Source of the DNA: Parasulfuritortus sp049322515
GTDB taxonomy: Bacteria; Pseudomonadota; Gammaproteobacteria; Burkholderiales; Thiobacillaceae
DNA length: 64,000 bases
Assembly: GCA_049322515.1 (NCBI GenBank)
Contig: JBMOQW010000012.1
Coordinates: 186,001 to 250,000 of the forward strand
Direction of reading: 5' to 3'
A model generated the notes under the pieces. It saw only the letters and a program-made list of their open reading frames with translations. It made no database searches and was not told the DNA's origin. A program made the translations under genes and the position numbers. Shown in pieces: positions 46,570 to 55,449 of the stretch. The first letter of the stretch is position 1; every line of letters starts with the position of its first letter.

Positions 46570-48545
46570 GCCTGGGCTCCCTGGACAACGCCGCCGGCCG
46601 GCACCTCGGATTTCTTCAAGGCGATCCGATACCGGCGGTCGCTGGCTGCGAACACCCCGCCCATGACCATGAACAGGCCGCCGATCCACAGCCAATTGAT
46701 GAACGGCTTATGGAACACGCGGACAGTCCAGGCGCCGCCTTCCAGTTCCTCACCCATGGCCGCATACACGTCGCGGGTGAAACTGTAGTGGATGGCGGCT
46801 TCGGTCATCGGCATGCCGGAGGCGTTATAGATGCGCTTTTCCGGATGGAGCGTGGTGACCGGCTTGCCGTCCTTGGTCACTTCCAGGGTCCCGCGTGCGG
46901 CCTGGTAGTTGGGGCCGGGACGCATTTCAGCGCCCCGGAAGGTGAAGACATAGCCGGCCAGTTCGGCGGTGTCGCCGATGTTCATCTTGACGTTGCGTTC
47001 GCTTTCATAGGCCGAGACCAGGGCGATCCCGGCCACCACCCAGGCCAAACCGAAGTGCGCCAGCTGCATGCCCCAGAAGCCGCGCGGCAAGCCGCCCAGC
47101 TTGGCCATCAGGGGGCCCTGGGCATGCTTCAGGCGCTCGGCGAAGCCGATCAGCACGGTGAACACGATCCAGAGCGCCAGCGCCAGGCCAAACGCGGCCA
47201 TGGCATTGAAGCCGTCGAAGGTGAACGGCAGCAGCAAGCCACTGACGATGGCCACCGCCATGGCCACGCGCAAGCGCTTGACCAGCTCGGGCAGGCTGGC
47301 CTGCTTCCAGCGCGCCAGGGGACCGACACCGACCAGGAACAGGATCGGGGTCATCAGCGGCACGAACACGGCGTTGAAGTAAGGCGGGCCGACCGAGATC
47401 TTGCCCATGCCGAGCGCGTCCATGAACAAGGGATACATGGTGCCCAGAAGCACCGCGCCCATGGCCGCGGCCAACACCACATTGTTGGCGAGCAGGAGGG
47501 ATTCGCGCGACAGGGCGGAGAAACTGCCCCCGCTCGCCATCTTCGGCGCACGCAGGGCGAACAAGACGAAGGATCCACCGATCACCACGCCGAGGAACGC
47601 CAGGATGAACACGCCCCGGGTCGGGTCGGTGGCGAAGGCATGCACCGACGACAGCACGCCCGAGCGAACCAGAAAGGTGCCGAGCAGGCTCATCGAGAAG
47701 GCGGTGATGGCGAGCAGCACGGTCCAGTTCTTGAAAGCGCCGCGCTTCTCGGTCACTGCCAGGGAGTGGATCAGGGCGGTGCCGACCAGCCAGGGCATGA
47801 ACGAGGCATTCTCGGTCGGATCCCAGAACCACCAGCCGCCCCAGCCGAGCTCGTTATAGGCCCACCAGCTGCCCAGGCCGATGCCCAAGGTCAGGAACAG
47901 CCAGGCCACCGTGGTCCAGGGCCGTGACCAGCGTGCCCAGGCGGCGTCCAGCTTGCCGGACAGGAGCGCGGCAATGGCGAAGGCGAAGGCCACCGAGAAA
48001 CCAACATAGCCCATGTACAGCATCGGCGGATGCAGCACCATGCCGGGGTCCTGCAACAGGGGGTTCATGTCGCGGCCGTCCATGGGCACGGGCAGCAGGC
48101 GATCAAACGGGTTCGAAGTGAGGAGCAGGAAGAGCAGGAAACCGACGCTGACCAGGCCCATGACGCCAATCACGCGCGCTGCCATGTCCTCGGGCAGATG
48201 CCGGCTCCAGACCGTGACGGCGGTGGTCCAGAAGGTCAGGATCAGGGTCCAGAGCAACAACGAACCTTCGTGCGAGCCCCAGGTCGCGGTGAAACGGTAG
48301 ATCGGCGGCAGTTGCGAGAACGAGTTGCGGGCCACGTTCTCGACCGAGAAATCATTGGTCAGGAAGGCATAGGCGAGGCAGCCGTAGGCAAACAGGACGA
48401 ACACGAACTGACCTTGCGCGGCCGGTCGAGCCACCCCCATCAGGGTGGCGTTGCCGCGCTGCGCGCCAACCAGGGGCAGGATGCCCTGGACCAGGGCCAG
48501 CATCAGGGCGAGGATCAAGGCGAAATGGCCAAGCTCAGGGATCAT
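46566..48545 (-). CDS. ccmF: Haem lyase subunit CcmF
   Basis: CcmF joins haem to apocytochrome c with CcmH and CcmI. The 659-residue protein has about 15 membrane helices and the WWD-type segment 'GWGGWWFWDPTENASFMPWL' near residue 235, with haem-coordinating His residues in 'MVLHPPMLYMGYVG' and 'TATWGSHEGSLLLW'. The C-terminal periplasmic region ends in a helix near 'WLWIGGLFMVMGGVF'. It is 32 bp after ccmE. Confidence 0.97.
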   Translation of the reverse strand: MIPELGHFALILALMLALVQGILPLVGAQRGNATLMGVARPAAQGQFVFVLFAYGCLAYAFLTNDFSVENVARNSFSQLPPIYRFTATWGSHEGSLLLWTLILTFWTTAVTVWSRHLPEDMAARVIGVMGLVSVGFLLFLLLTSNPFDRLLPVPMDGRDMNPLLQDPGMVLHPPMLYMGYVGFSVAFAFAIAALLSGKLDAAWARWSRPWTTVAWLFLTLGIGLGSWWAYNELGWGGWWFWDPTENASFMPWLVGTALIHSLAVTEKRGAFKNWTVLLAITAFSMSLLGTFLVRSGVLSSVHAFATDPTRGVFILAFLGVVIGGSFVLFALRAPKMASGGSFSALSRESLLLANNVVLAAAMGAVLLGTMYPLFMDALGMGKISVGPPYFNAVFVPLMTPILFLVGVGPLARWKQASLPELVKRLRVAMAVAIVSGLLLPFTFDGFNAMAAFGLALALWIVFTVLIGFAERLKHAQGPLMAKLGGLPRGFWGMQLAHFGLAWVVAGIALVSAYESERNVKMNIGDTAELAGYVFTFRGAEMRPGPNYQAARGTLEVTKDGKPVTTLHPEKRIYNASGMPMTEAAIHYSFTRDVYAAMGEELEGGAWTVRVFHKPFINWLWIGGLFMVMGGVFAASDRRYRIALKKSEVPAGGVVQGAQA

Positions 48546-48577
48546 TGACTTTCCTTAGGGATGACGGCGCGGCGCGG

Positions 48578-49036
48578 CTACTGGACCAGCGTGCTCTGGG
48601 CTTTCTGGGCCTGCTCGAGCGCGTGCGCGGCTTCGGGGGGCATGTAGTTCTCGTCGTGCTTGGCCAGGACCTGGGTGGCGCTGAACTGGCCGCTCGACGC
48701 CAACTTGCCTTCGACCACCACGCCCTTGCCTTCCTTGAACAGGTCAGGCAGGGGACCGAACTCGGAAACACTGTAGCGGACCGGCACGGTCTGGGCGGTA
48801 TCGGTGACCACGAAATCGACCCACATGCCATCCTCCGAACGCTTCAGGCTGCCCTCCTCGACCAAGCCACCGATCCGGAAGGCCCGCTCGGCCGGCGCCT
48901 TGCCCTGCGCGACATCGGTCGGAGAGAAGAAGAACACCAGGTTCTCCTGGAAAGCGTTCAGGACCAGGGCGGCGGCGATGCCCAGACCCACCACCGACAA
49001 ACCGATGGCGAGCAGTTTCTTGTTGCGAGTTTTCAT
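48578..49036 (-). CDS. ccmE: Haem chaperone CcmE
   Basis: CcmE carries haem covalently on a His during delivery to CcmF. The 152-residue protein has an N-terminal anchor 'LLAIGLSVVGLGIAAALVL', an OB-fold core ('AFRIGGLVEEGSLKR', 'VVVEGKL'), and the haem-binding 'VLAKHDENYMPPE' with His as the attachment residue and the following Tyr. The start overlaps the ccmD stop by 4 bp. Confidence 0.97.
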   Translation of the reverse strand: MKTRNKKLLAIGLSVVGLGIAAALVLNAFQENLVFFFSPTDVAQGKAPAERAFRIGGLVEEGSLKRSEDGMWVDFVVTDTAQTVPVRYSVSEFGPLPDLFKEGKGVVVEGKLASSGQFSATQVLAKHDENYMPPEAAHALEQAQKAQSTLVQ

Positions 49037-49206
49037 TGCGATTCCCAGTTCTTCAAACGCCGCAGTCGGCGCACAGTCTGGCTGTGACCGCGTTTCAGGA
49101 AAATGATTTCAATCAATATCGCGATCACCGTCACGGCATACGATCCCCAGACGTAGAGGCCATAGCCGCCCATCGCCCAGAAGGCTTCCCAGCTTTCCCA
49201 CTGCAT
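49033..49206 (-). CDS. ccmD: Small membrane protein CcmD
   Basis: This 57-residue single-span protein ('GGYGLYVWGSYAVTVIAILI') stabilises the CcmABCD complex that releases holo-CcmE. The basic cytoplasmic tail 'KRGHSQTVRRLRRLKNWE' is typical. Its ATG (49206) shares a base with the ccmC stop (TGATG), and its stop overlaps ccmE. Confidence 0.92.
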   Translation of the reverse strand: MQWESWEAFWAMGGYGLYVWGSYAVTVIAILIEIIFLKRGHSQTVRRLRRLKNWESQ

Positions 49207-49943
49207 CACTTGCCCTCCAGGATGGCGGCGACCCACTCGGTCTGGCGTTCGCGTTCCAGGATGATGCCGCGCACCCGATACAACGCCATGGCGATGGTGT
49301 AGAACCAGGCCGCGAAAGCCATCACCAGCATGCCGATCAGCATGATCGAGGCCATGCTCGGTGCCTTGGTCAGGCTGATGCTGGCGCCCTGGTGCAGGGT
49401 GTTCCACCATTTCACGGAAAAATAGATGATCGGCACGTTGACGGCCCCGACCAGGATCAGCAAGGCGCCGGCCTTGTCACCCCGGCGCGGATCATCGATG
49501 GCCGACCACAGGGCCATGATGCCGACATAGAGGAAGAACAGGATCAGCGCCGAAGTCAGGCGGGCATCCCACACCCACCAGGCCCCCCACATCGGCTTGC
49601 CCCACAGCGCGCCGGTCCACAGTGACAAGAAGGCGAACACCGCGCCGGTCGGAGCCAGCGCGCGCGCCATCATGAACGACAGCCGGGTATTCCAGGCCAG
49701 GCCGATGGCGGCCCAGAAGGCCATCACCAGATAGATGAACATCGACATCCAGGCCGCCGGCACGTGGATGAAGATGACCCGGTAGGCCTCGCCCTGCTGG
49801 AAATCGGTCGGCGCGACGAAGAAGGCGAGGTAGAGGCCGACCGCACAGAGCAGGGCCGAACTCCAGGCGAACCAGGGAATCAGCCGGCCAGCGAGCCCGT
49901 AGAAGGTCATCGGCGCGGCGTACTTGAACAGAGCAATGGACAT
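49206..49943 (-). CDS. ccmC: Haem-handling protein CcmC
   Basis: CcmC loads haem on CcmE. The 245-residue protein has six helices and the WWD motif 'MWGAWWVWDARLTSALILFF', with flanking His residues in 'IFIHVPAAWMS' and 'WWNTLHQGASI'. The ATG at 49943 lies 2 bp downstream of the ccmB stop. It is a normal-length member of the family. Confidence 0.96.
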   Translation of the reverse strand: MSIALFKYAAPMTFYGLAGRLIPWFAWSSALLCAVGLYLAFFVAPTDFQQGEAYRVIFIHVPAAWMSMFIYLVMAFWAAIGLAWNTRLSFMMARALAPTGAVFAFLSLWTGALWGKPMWGAWWVWDARLTSALILFFLYVGIMALWSAIDDPRRGDKAGALLILVGAVNVPIIYFSVKWWNTLHQGASISLTKAPSMASIMLIGMLVMAFAAWFYTIAMALYRVRGIILERERQTEWVAAILEGK

Positions 49944-49945
49944 GG

Positions 49946-50614
49946 TCACTCGATGGATACACGCAGGGCCGCCGAAGCCACCCAGGGCGACACCAGCAAG
50001 GTCATCACCATGAAGGCTGCGAGCAGCGACAGGTTGGCTTCGGCACCAAGGCCGGCCAGCGCGGCATCGACCGCGCCGGCGCCGAAGATCAGGGCCGGAA
50101 CATACAAGGGCAGGATCAGCAACGTCAACAATACCCCTCCGCCGCGCAGGCCCAAGGTCAACGCCGCGCCGACGCTGCCGAGCAAGGACAGCACCGGCGT
50201 CCCGATCAACAAGGACAGCACGAGCACGCCGATCGCCTCGGCCGGCAAGGCGAACTGCACGCCGAGCACCGGCGCGATCAGCAGCAGCGGGATGCCATAG
50301 ATGAGCCAATGGGCCAGCGCCTTGCCGAGCGCCAGCAGGACCGGCGGATGCGGCGACAGCAAAATCTGTTCCAGGCTGCCGTCCCGGTGGTCGTCGGCAA
50401 ACAGCCGCGACAGCGACAACAGCGAGGCCAGCAGGGCGGCCACCCAGACCACGCCGGGCGCCACCTTGGCCAGGATCACCGGATCCGGCCCGATCCCGAG
50501 CGGGAACATGCTCACCACCATGACGAAGAAAAACTGCGAGGTGAGCCAGTCGCCCTTGCGCCGGGCGGCCAGTTTCAAGTCACGGCGGATCACCGTGATC
50601 AGGAAGCGCAGCAC
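49946..50614 (-). CDS. ccmB: ABC transporter permease CcmB
   Basis: The 222-residue protein has six predicted helices and family features 'RRDLKLAARRKGDWLTSQFF' and 'VVSMFPLGIGPDPVILAKVA'. With CcmA it uses ATP to release holo-CcmE from CcmC. No ATG fits: the best start is GTG at 50614, inside the 3' end of ccmA (16-bp overlap); a GTG at 50593 would give a shorter N-terminus than relatives have. Confidence 0.92.
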   Translation of the reverse strand: MLRFLITVIRRDLKLAARRKGDWLTSQFFFVMVVSMFPLGIGPDPVILAKVAPGVVWVAALLASLLSLSRLFADDHRDGSLEQILLSPHPPVLLALGKALAHWLIYGIPLLLIAPVLGVQFALPAEAIGVLVLSLLIGTPVLSLLGSVGAALTLGLRGGGVLLTLLILPLYVPALIFGAGAVDAALAGLGAEANLSLLAAFMVMTLLVSPWVASAALRVSIE

Positions 50615-51276
50615 TCGGCCTCCGCCTCGATCGGGGTCAGCACCGGTCCGACCTGCAAGGGCACCACGTCGACGCCCTCCAGGGCCAAAGGCTGGTGGGT
50701 GGTCATCACCACCATGCCGCCGGTGCGGACATGGTCGCGCAGCAAGCCTTCGACCATGGCCACGCCATGGATGTCGAGCCCGGTGAGCGGCTCGTCGAGG
50801 ATCCACAGACGGGCACCGGCATTGACCAGACCAGCCAGCGCCACCCGGCGCCGCTGGCCGAACGACAACACCCGGCAGGGCAGGTCCAGACAACGGGCCA
50901 GGCCGATCTCGACCAGGGCCTGCTCGGCTTCGGCCTCGGCCATGGGTGCGCGCGCCAGTTCCGCGGCGAGGCGCAGGTTCTCGACCGGGGTCAGTTCATC
51001 CTTGATGCCGTTCAAATGACCCAGATAGGCCATTTCCCGGTGGTATGCGTCGCGGTTGTTCTGAATCGCCTCGCCGCGCCAGCGAATCTCGCCGGCCAGG
51101 GGTTCGGCGAGCCCGGTCAGCAAGCGCAGCAAGCTGGTCTTGCCGCGCCCGTTGCCGCCTTGCACCAGCAACAGCTGACCCGCCGAGAGGACGAAATTCA
51201 TGGCCTCGAACAGGGTGCGCTCGCCGCGGGCGCAGGCGAGGTCGTGCACGGTAAGCAAGGGGGTGGAATCGGTCAT
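50599..51276 (-). CDS. ccmA: ABC transporter ATPase CcmA
   Basis: The 225-residue ATPase has Walker A 'VQGGNGRGKTSLLRLL', the signature 'VLSFGQRRRVALAGL' and Walker B 'LWILDEPLTGLD', followed by 'VVMTTHQP'. 'NGRGKTSLLR' is characteristic of CcmA. It is first in the ccm operon; the start at 51276 has no strong ribosome site, and a longer in-frame start at 51330 is less likely. The octaheme cytochrome gene ends 113 bp upstream, separated by a terminator. Confidence 0.95.
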   Translation of the reverse strand: MTDSTPLLTVHDLACARGERTLFEAMNFVLSAGQLLLVQGGNGRGKTSLLRLLTGLAEPLAGEIRWRGEAIQNNRDAYHREMAYLGHLNGIKDELTPVENLRLAAELARAPMAEAEAEQALVEIGLARCLDLPCRVLSFGQRRRVALAGLVNAGARLWILDEPLTGLDIHGVAMVEGLLRDHVRTGGMVVMTTHQPLALEGVDVVPLQVGPVLTPIEAEAECCAS

Positions 51277-51341
51277 GGGAAGCGGGGCTGACAAGCCTTT
51301 GGAGGATACCGACAAACACTGTCCAGGCAAAGCCGGACCAT

Positions 51342-51368
51342 AAAAAGGGGCCGGCTCGCGCCGGCCCC
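51342..51368 (-). terminator. Rho-independent terminator after the octaheme cytochrome gene
   Basis: On the minus strand a perfect 9-bp GC stem (GGGGCCGGC 51347-51355 with GCCGGCCCC 51360-51368) is followed by five T (51346-51342). It lies 20 bp after the cytochrome stop and before ccmA, so ccm is probably a separate transcript. Confidence 0.9.
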
Positions 51369-51388
51369 AAAGACTGCTGGTGAAAAGA

Positions 51389-53101
51389 TTACTTGGCCGC
51401 GGTCTTCATCTTGGCCAGCTCTTCCTTCAGCAGCTTGATGCCGGCCTGGGAGGCATCGATGGAACGGGTCAGCGACTCGCGGGCATCATCCGGGTTGTGG
51501 AAGCCATCCGAGTTCTCGGCGGTCCACCATTCCCAATACAGGTTGGCGTCGTATTGCAGGTCGTAGGCCTTGTTCATCACCTCGGCGGACACACCGGCTT
51601 CCTTGGCCTTCATGATCACGTCGATATACTGGGCGATCCAGAATTCGGCCTTGGCCATCTTGCCGCGGATATACCCCTGGATGGCCTCCATGTGGTAGCG
51701 CGCGTCATCCTCGGTCCATTCCTTGTGGCAGTTCAGGCAAGCGGCTTTGAGGTTGTAGCGCGGCGAGATCTGCTGGTGATTGGTGGTCACCTTGCCGTTC
51801 GCGTGCTTCTTCTTAGTCATGTGGCAGTCCTTGCACTCGACGCCCGCTTTCTCGTGCTTGGAACCCCAGTAGGTTTCCATTTCCGGGTGCTGGATCTTGG
51901 GCAACAGGGCGCCGGTGCTGGCGTGCTTGAAGTCCTTGAACTTGTTCTGCCCGACCATCTTGTCCTTGTAGCCGAACACGTTGGTCCAGGTGAACAGGTT
52001 GGTGCGCGGGTCGGCCATGGTCACATACTTCGGATTGGCCGGGTCGGAACAATCGAAGCCGGGGCCGCAGTTGTATTCCACGTGGCACTGGGCGCACATC
52101 AGGTTGGAATCGGATTTCGAGAGCAGGCCGATGGCACGAAAATCCTTGCCGTCACGTTGGAAGGTGACCTTGGTCATCTTGCTCTTTTCGCTCTTGGCCT
52201 TGTCCTGCGGGTAGGTGCCTTCCTTGCGGTCGACCACCGCCTGGATCAGGGCGTCACGGACCACGCGCGGCGCGGCGGAGTGTGGGTCATGACACATGTA
52301 GCAGTTGAGCGGATGGTTCACACCCCGCGCAAACTCGACCGGCTTGGAAGTGCGATCCCACTTGGCCTTCGGGTCCTTGTCGCCCATGTATTTCCAGTCC
52401 AGGATGTGGTCCTGCGTCTTGCAGTTCATGCAGACCGGGTTCACCGCCGTCACCGTCTGGCGCATGAAAATCTTTTGATCGGAGGTCGAGGGTTCCTTGT
52501 CGACGATCACGTTCCAGGCGCCGTTGGCAGCCAGTTCAGCCTTGTTGACATAGGTCCAGTCCTTGAACTGCATGCGACCGCCGAAGGCACGATCCACCAC
52601 CCATTGATCGACCAGCATGAAGGCGTGCGAGCGGGGCTCGTTGTGCTCCTTGGTGAAACCGTAGCCTTCCATCAGCTTGTCGAACAAGGGCGAACGGCTC
52701 TTGGTGGTGGCCTTCTCCACCCGTGCCTTCGATTCCAGATTGGTCTGCACGAAGCTGTTGTACTGCTCGACGTGACAAGTGGCGCAGGCGCGATGGTCCT
52801 TGATGGTATTCGGCCGGGTGCCCATCTTGCTGCCCTTGGCGGTCTTCTGATGTTCGGCGGCATCATTGTGGCAATGCGCACAGTTCACCGTGGCGTGGCG
52901 ACCACCGGTATGAAACTCCTCGATGTTCTCGTGGCAGGAATAACACTTCTTGGCGTCCACCGGCTTGATCGGATCGGCCTTGGCCGGCACCGGGGGCGGC
53001 ATTTGTGGCCTGGGAATGTCCACGACCGCCTGGGCACCGAAGCCGATCAGCGAGAACGCCGCAGCCAGTGCCAAGCGACCTAATTGGGTCGTCATGCTCA
53101 T
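51389..53101 (-). CDS. Octaheme cytochrome c nitrite reductase (ammonia-forming)
   Basis: The 570-residue periplasmic protein has a signal peptide and eight haem motifs: CYSCH (53-57), CAHCH (74-78), CATCH (106-110), CMNCK (224-228), CYMCH (267-271), CAQCH (336-340), CKDCH (423-427) and CLNCH (455-459). The fourth uses Lys in place of His, the catalytic haem of NrfA-type enzymes. 'CAQCHVEY' supplies the active-site Tyr and 'KIQHPEMETYW' the His. The last five motifs match pentahaem NrfA; three more at the N-terminus make it like the octaheme enzymes of Thioalkalivibrio. It reduces nitrite, possibly also sulfite or hydroxylamine, by six electrons. Ribosome site AAGGAGGAAACATC. Confidence 0.92.
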   Translation of the reverse strand: MSMTTQLGRLALAAAFSLIGFGAQAVVDIPRPQMPPPVPAKADPIKPVDAKKCYSCHENIEEFHTGGRHATVNCAHCHNDAAEHQKTAKGSKMGTRPNTIKDHRACATCHVEQYNSFVQTNLESKARVEKATTKSRSPLFDKLMEGYGFTKEHNEPRSHAFMLVDQWVVDRAFGGRMQFKDWTYVNKAELAANGAWNVIVDKEPSTSDQKIFMRQTVTAVNPVCMNCKTQDHILDWKYMGDKDPKAKWDRTSKPVEFARGVNHPLNCYMCHDPHSAAPRVVRDALIQAVVDRKEGTYPQDKAKSEKSKMTKVTFQRDGKDFRAIGLLSKSDSNLMCAQCHVEYNCGPGFDCSDPANPKYVTMADPRTNLFTWTNVFGYKDKMVGQNKFKDFKHASTGALLPKIQHPEMETYWGSKHEKAGVECKDCHMTKKKHANGKVTTNHQQISPRYNLKAACLNCHKEWTEDDARYHMEAIQGYIRGKMAKAEFWIAQYIDVIMKAKEAGVSAEVMNKAYDLQYDANLYWEWWTAENSDGFHNPDDARESLTRSIDASQAGIKLLKEELAKMKTAAK

Positions 53102-53219
53102 GATGTTTCCTCCTTGAATACCAACATTGGCGCACGGGACAGCGCGCCTCCGGACCGCTCAAACGCTGTTTGCCATGGTGTTCATCGATCCCCCTTTCCT
53201 GCCAGATCCCAATCAAGTG

Positions 53220-54536
53220 TCAGGCGAACGAATCCGCCATGATGTTCTTCAGCCAGCCGGTCGCGTATTCCGACTCCAGCTTGCGTTGCAGCTTGAGCTG
53301 GGCCTCGTCCGGCAGGTTCACCGGCGAGATGCCACCAGCCTCCTGGATGTAGACCAGCTTGCCGTCCTTCACCCGGTAGACGTGCACCACCGAGAAGCCC
53401 CAATCCTTGTCGGTGATCGAATAGCAGGTATTGACGAAGAACGGCTCGGGCGCGGGCAGGCCGTTCAGCTTGGCGATGATGGCGCCGGCGGCGACCTTGG
53501 CCTGGGTCGAAGCCGAGTGCGCGGATTTCGGCGCGCCATAGACCGGCAGGTCGCCGTGCACGCAGGCATCGCCGACCACCCAGATGTCCTTGTGGACTTT
53601 GGATTCCATGGTCAGCATGTCGACCGAGCACCAGCCCTTTTCATTGGTCAGACCGGCATTCTTGGCCACCATGCCGGCATGATGCGGCGGGATGATATTG
53701 AGCACGTCGGCCTTGTAGTCGCCGAAATCGGTGTAGGCGGTGTTGCGCTTGGCATCCATCTTGATCACCTTGCCCCCGGCGGCGCCGGCCACCCATTCGA
53801 TCATGCCGGGGTATTGCATCTTCCAGGCCTGCTCGAACAAGCCCTTCTTGGAGAAGGAGTCGTTGGCATCCAGGATCAGCACCTTGGACTTGCCCTTGCC
53901 GTGATCACGCAGATAGTTGGCCACCTGGGCGGCGCGTTCGTAAGGGCCGGGCGGGCAACGGAACGGGCCGGGCGGCACCGTGATGACGAAAGTGCCGCCA
54001 TCCTGCATGGACTCCAGCTGTTTCTTCAATGCCAGGGTCTGGGGACCCGCCTTCCAGGCGTGGGGATGGGTGGTGTTGGCCAGTTCCTCGCTGTAGCCGG
54101 CGATGGCTGCATAATTGAAATCGATGCCAGGCGACACCACCAGGGCATCGTACTTGAGCGTCTTGCCACTCTTCAGGCTGACCGACTTCTTGGCCGGGTC
54201 GATGCCGGTGGCATCATCGAACACCAGATGGATGCCCCGCTTGGCGAGACCGTCATAGCCGATCTGCAAGTCTTCCAGCTTGCCATGGCCGGACAGCACC
54301 TCGTTCGACAGCGGGCAGGAAGTGTAAATCTTCTGGCGCTCGACCAGGGTGACGTCCAGACCCGGGTCCATCAGCTTCAGGTATTTGGCGGCGGTGGCGC
54401 CGCCGAAGCCGCCACCGATGACGACGATCTTGGCCTTGACGCCGGCGTGGGCGGCCTGGGGCACGGCCAGGCAGGCCGACGCCGGCGCGGCGGCGATGGC
54501 GGCCTTGATGAATGCGCGACGATTGAACGAGCTCAT
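53220..54536 (-). CDS. fccB: Flavocytochrome c sulfide dehydrogenase, flavoprotein subunit
   Basis: FccB oxidises sulfide to sulfur on FAD and passes electrons to its cytochrome partner. The 438-residue precursor has a twin-arginine signal ('NRRAFIKAAIAAAPASACLA'), a Rossmann FAD motif 'IVVIGGGFGGATAAKYL', and two cysteines that form the catalytic disulfide in this family, Cys74 ('YTSCPLSNEV') and Cys371 ('VNTCYSITDKDWGF'). 'DIWVVGDACVHGDLPVYGAP' is the second FAD block. The ATG follows AGGAGACCCTC. It is intact, unlike the adjacent fccA (13 bp upstream). Confidence 0.95.
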   Translation of the reverse strand: MSSFNRRAFIKAAIAAAPASACLAVPQAAHAGVKAKIVVIGGGFGGATAAKYLKLMDPGLDVTLVERQKIYTSCPLSNEVLSGHGKLEDLQIGYDGLAKRGIHLVFDDATGIDPAKKSVSLKSGKTLKYDALVVSPGIDFNYAAIAGYSEELANTTHPHAWKAGPQTLALKKQLESMQDGGTFVITVPPGPFRCPPGPYERAAQVANYLRDHGKGKSKVLILDANDSFSKKGLFEQAWKMQYPGMIEWVAGAAGGKVIKMDAKRNTAYTDFGDYKADVLNIIPPHHAGMVAKNAGLTNEKGWCSVDMLTMESKVHKDIWVVGDACVHGDLPVYGAPKSAHSASTQAKVAAGAIIAKLNGLPAPEPFFVNTCYSITDKDWGFSVVHVYRVKDGKLVYIQEAGGISPVNLPDEAQLKLQRKLESEYATGWLKNIMADSFA

Positions 54537-54549
54537 GAGGGTCTCCTGA

Positions 54550-55202
54550 TTATTTCGGCTGGGCGGCGTAGTACTGGGCGGCATGGGCGACATCGGCCTC
54601 GTCCAGCTTCTTGGCGTTGTTGCGCATTTTCTTGTGCGGCATCAGCACCGATTCGGTGCGGTATTTGAGCAACTCCAGCTCCAGGTACTTGGCCCATTGG
54701 CCGTTCAACCGCGGGGTATCCTCATCGTCCGGCTCGCCGCCGGTGACGCCGTGGCAGGTCTCGCAGCGCTCGGTGGCATCCTTGCCCTTGGCCAGGACAT
54801 CAGCCCCGGCCTTCTGCACCACCGGCACCCACGGCTTCTTGCTGAAATAGGCGGCCAGGGCAGCGAGTTCCTCGTCGCTATAGCCCTTGAAATGACGGCC
54901 CATGGTGGCGGAATAGCGTTCACCCGACTTCCATTGCAGCATCACGTGCTGTCGCTATAGCCCTTGAAATGACGGCCCATGGTGGCGGAATAGCGTTCAC
55001 CCGACTTCCATTGCAGCATCACGTGCTTGAGATAGGTTTCCGACAGACCACCGATGCTGGGCATGGTCGGGCCGACGGACACGCCATTCATGCCATGGCA
55101 GTTGTTGCAAGTGTGGGCCAGCGCCTCGATGTTGCCGGCGACCGACACGCCCGAGACTGCCAGGCCGGCAGCCAGGATGGCCACCTCTAGACGATTCCTC
55201 AT
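54550..55202 (-). pseudogene. fccA: Sulfide dehydrogenase dihaem cytochrome subunit, frameshifted
   Basis: FccA should be a secreted dihaem cytochrome c taking electrons from FccB. The N-terminal part (55202-54942) has a signal peptide and the first haem, 'CNNCH' (32-36), and ends prematurely at '...GYSDST'. The second part (54550-54945) contains the second haem, 'CETCH', and no signal peptide. The break is an exact 77-bp tandem duplication at 54874-55027. Removing one copy leaves 576 bp, an uninterrupted 191-residue FccA. The first stop (TGA) overlaps GTG and ATG of the second frame, so reinitiation is conceivable, but the second piece could not be exported. It is real decay, a reversible switch, or an assembly error. 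Ribosome site GGAGGGGATT. Confidence 0.9.
54874..55027. repeat. Exact 77-bp tandem duplication within fccA
   Basis: Bases 54874-54950 and 54951-55027 are identical over all 77 positions, with no spacer. The unit length is not a multiple of three, so it shifts the reading frame. It covers the region between the two haem motifs (encoding '...MLQWKSGERYSATMGRH...'). Perfect identity suggests a very recent event or an artefact. Confidence 0.97.
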
Positions 55203-55449
55203 AATCCCCTCCAGGACACGTGACACGAAGGGACTCGCCCGCCTGGACAAGCCCATGTATATGTACTGGAGCCGATGGTATCGAGGCACGTCGTCAACAA
55301 ACCTTGATAGCCATCAAATTTTCATCGAATAGCCAGGTTTGTTTTGGGGGATTGGCGCATTTCCAGGTAAAGCCAACCTGGCCGCGATCCGCCGGGAACC
55401 CCAGGTGACGCGATGCGCGGCGTTTGAGGAGCCGCGCCGAGGGGCCGAA

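Noticed and set aside
53102..53219. 8-codon leader ORF (MNTMANSV) with GGGGG ribosome site before the octaheme gene
   Set aside because: Too short to support; no attenuator structure beside it.
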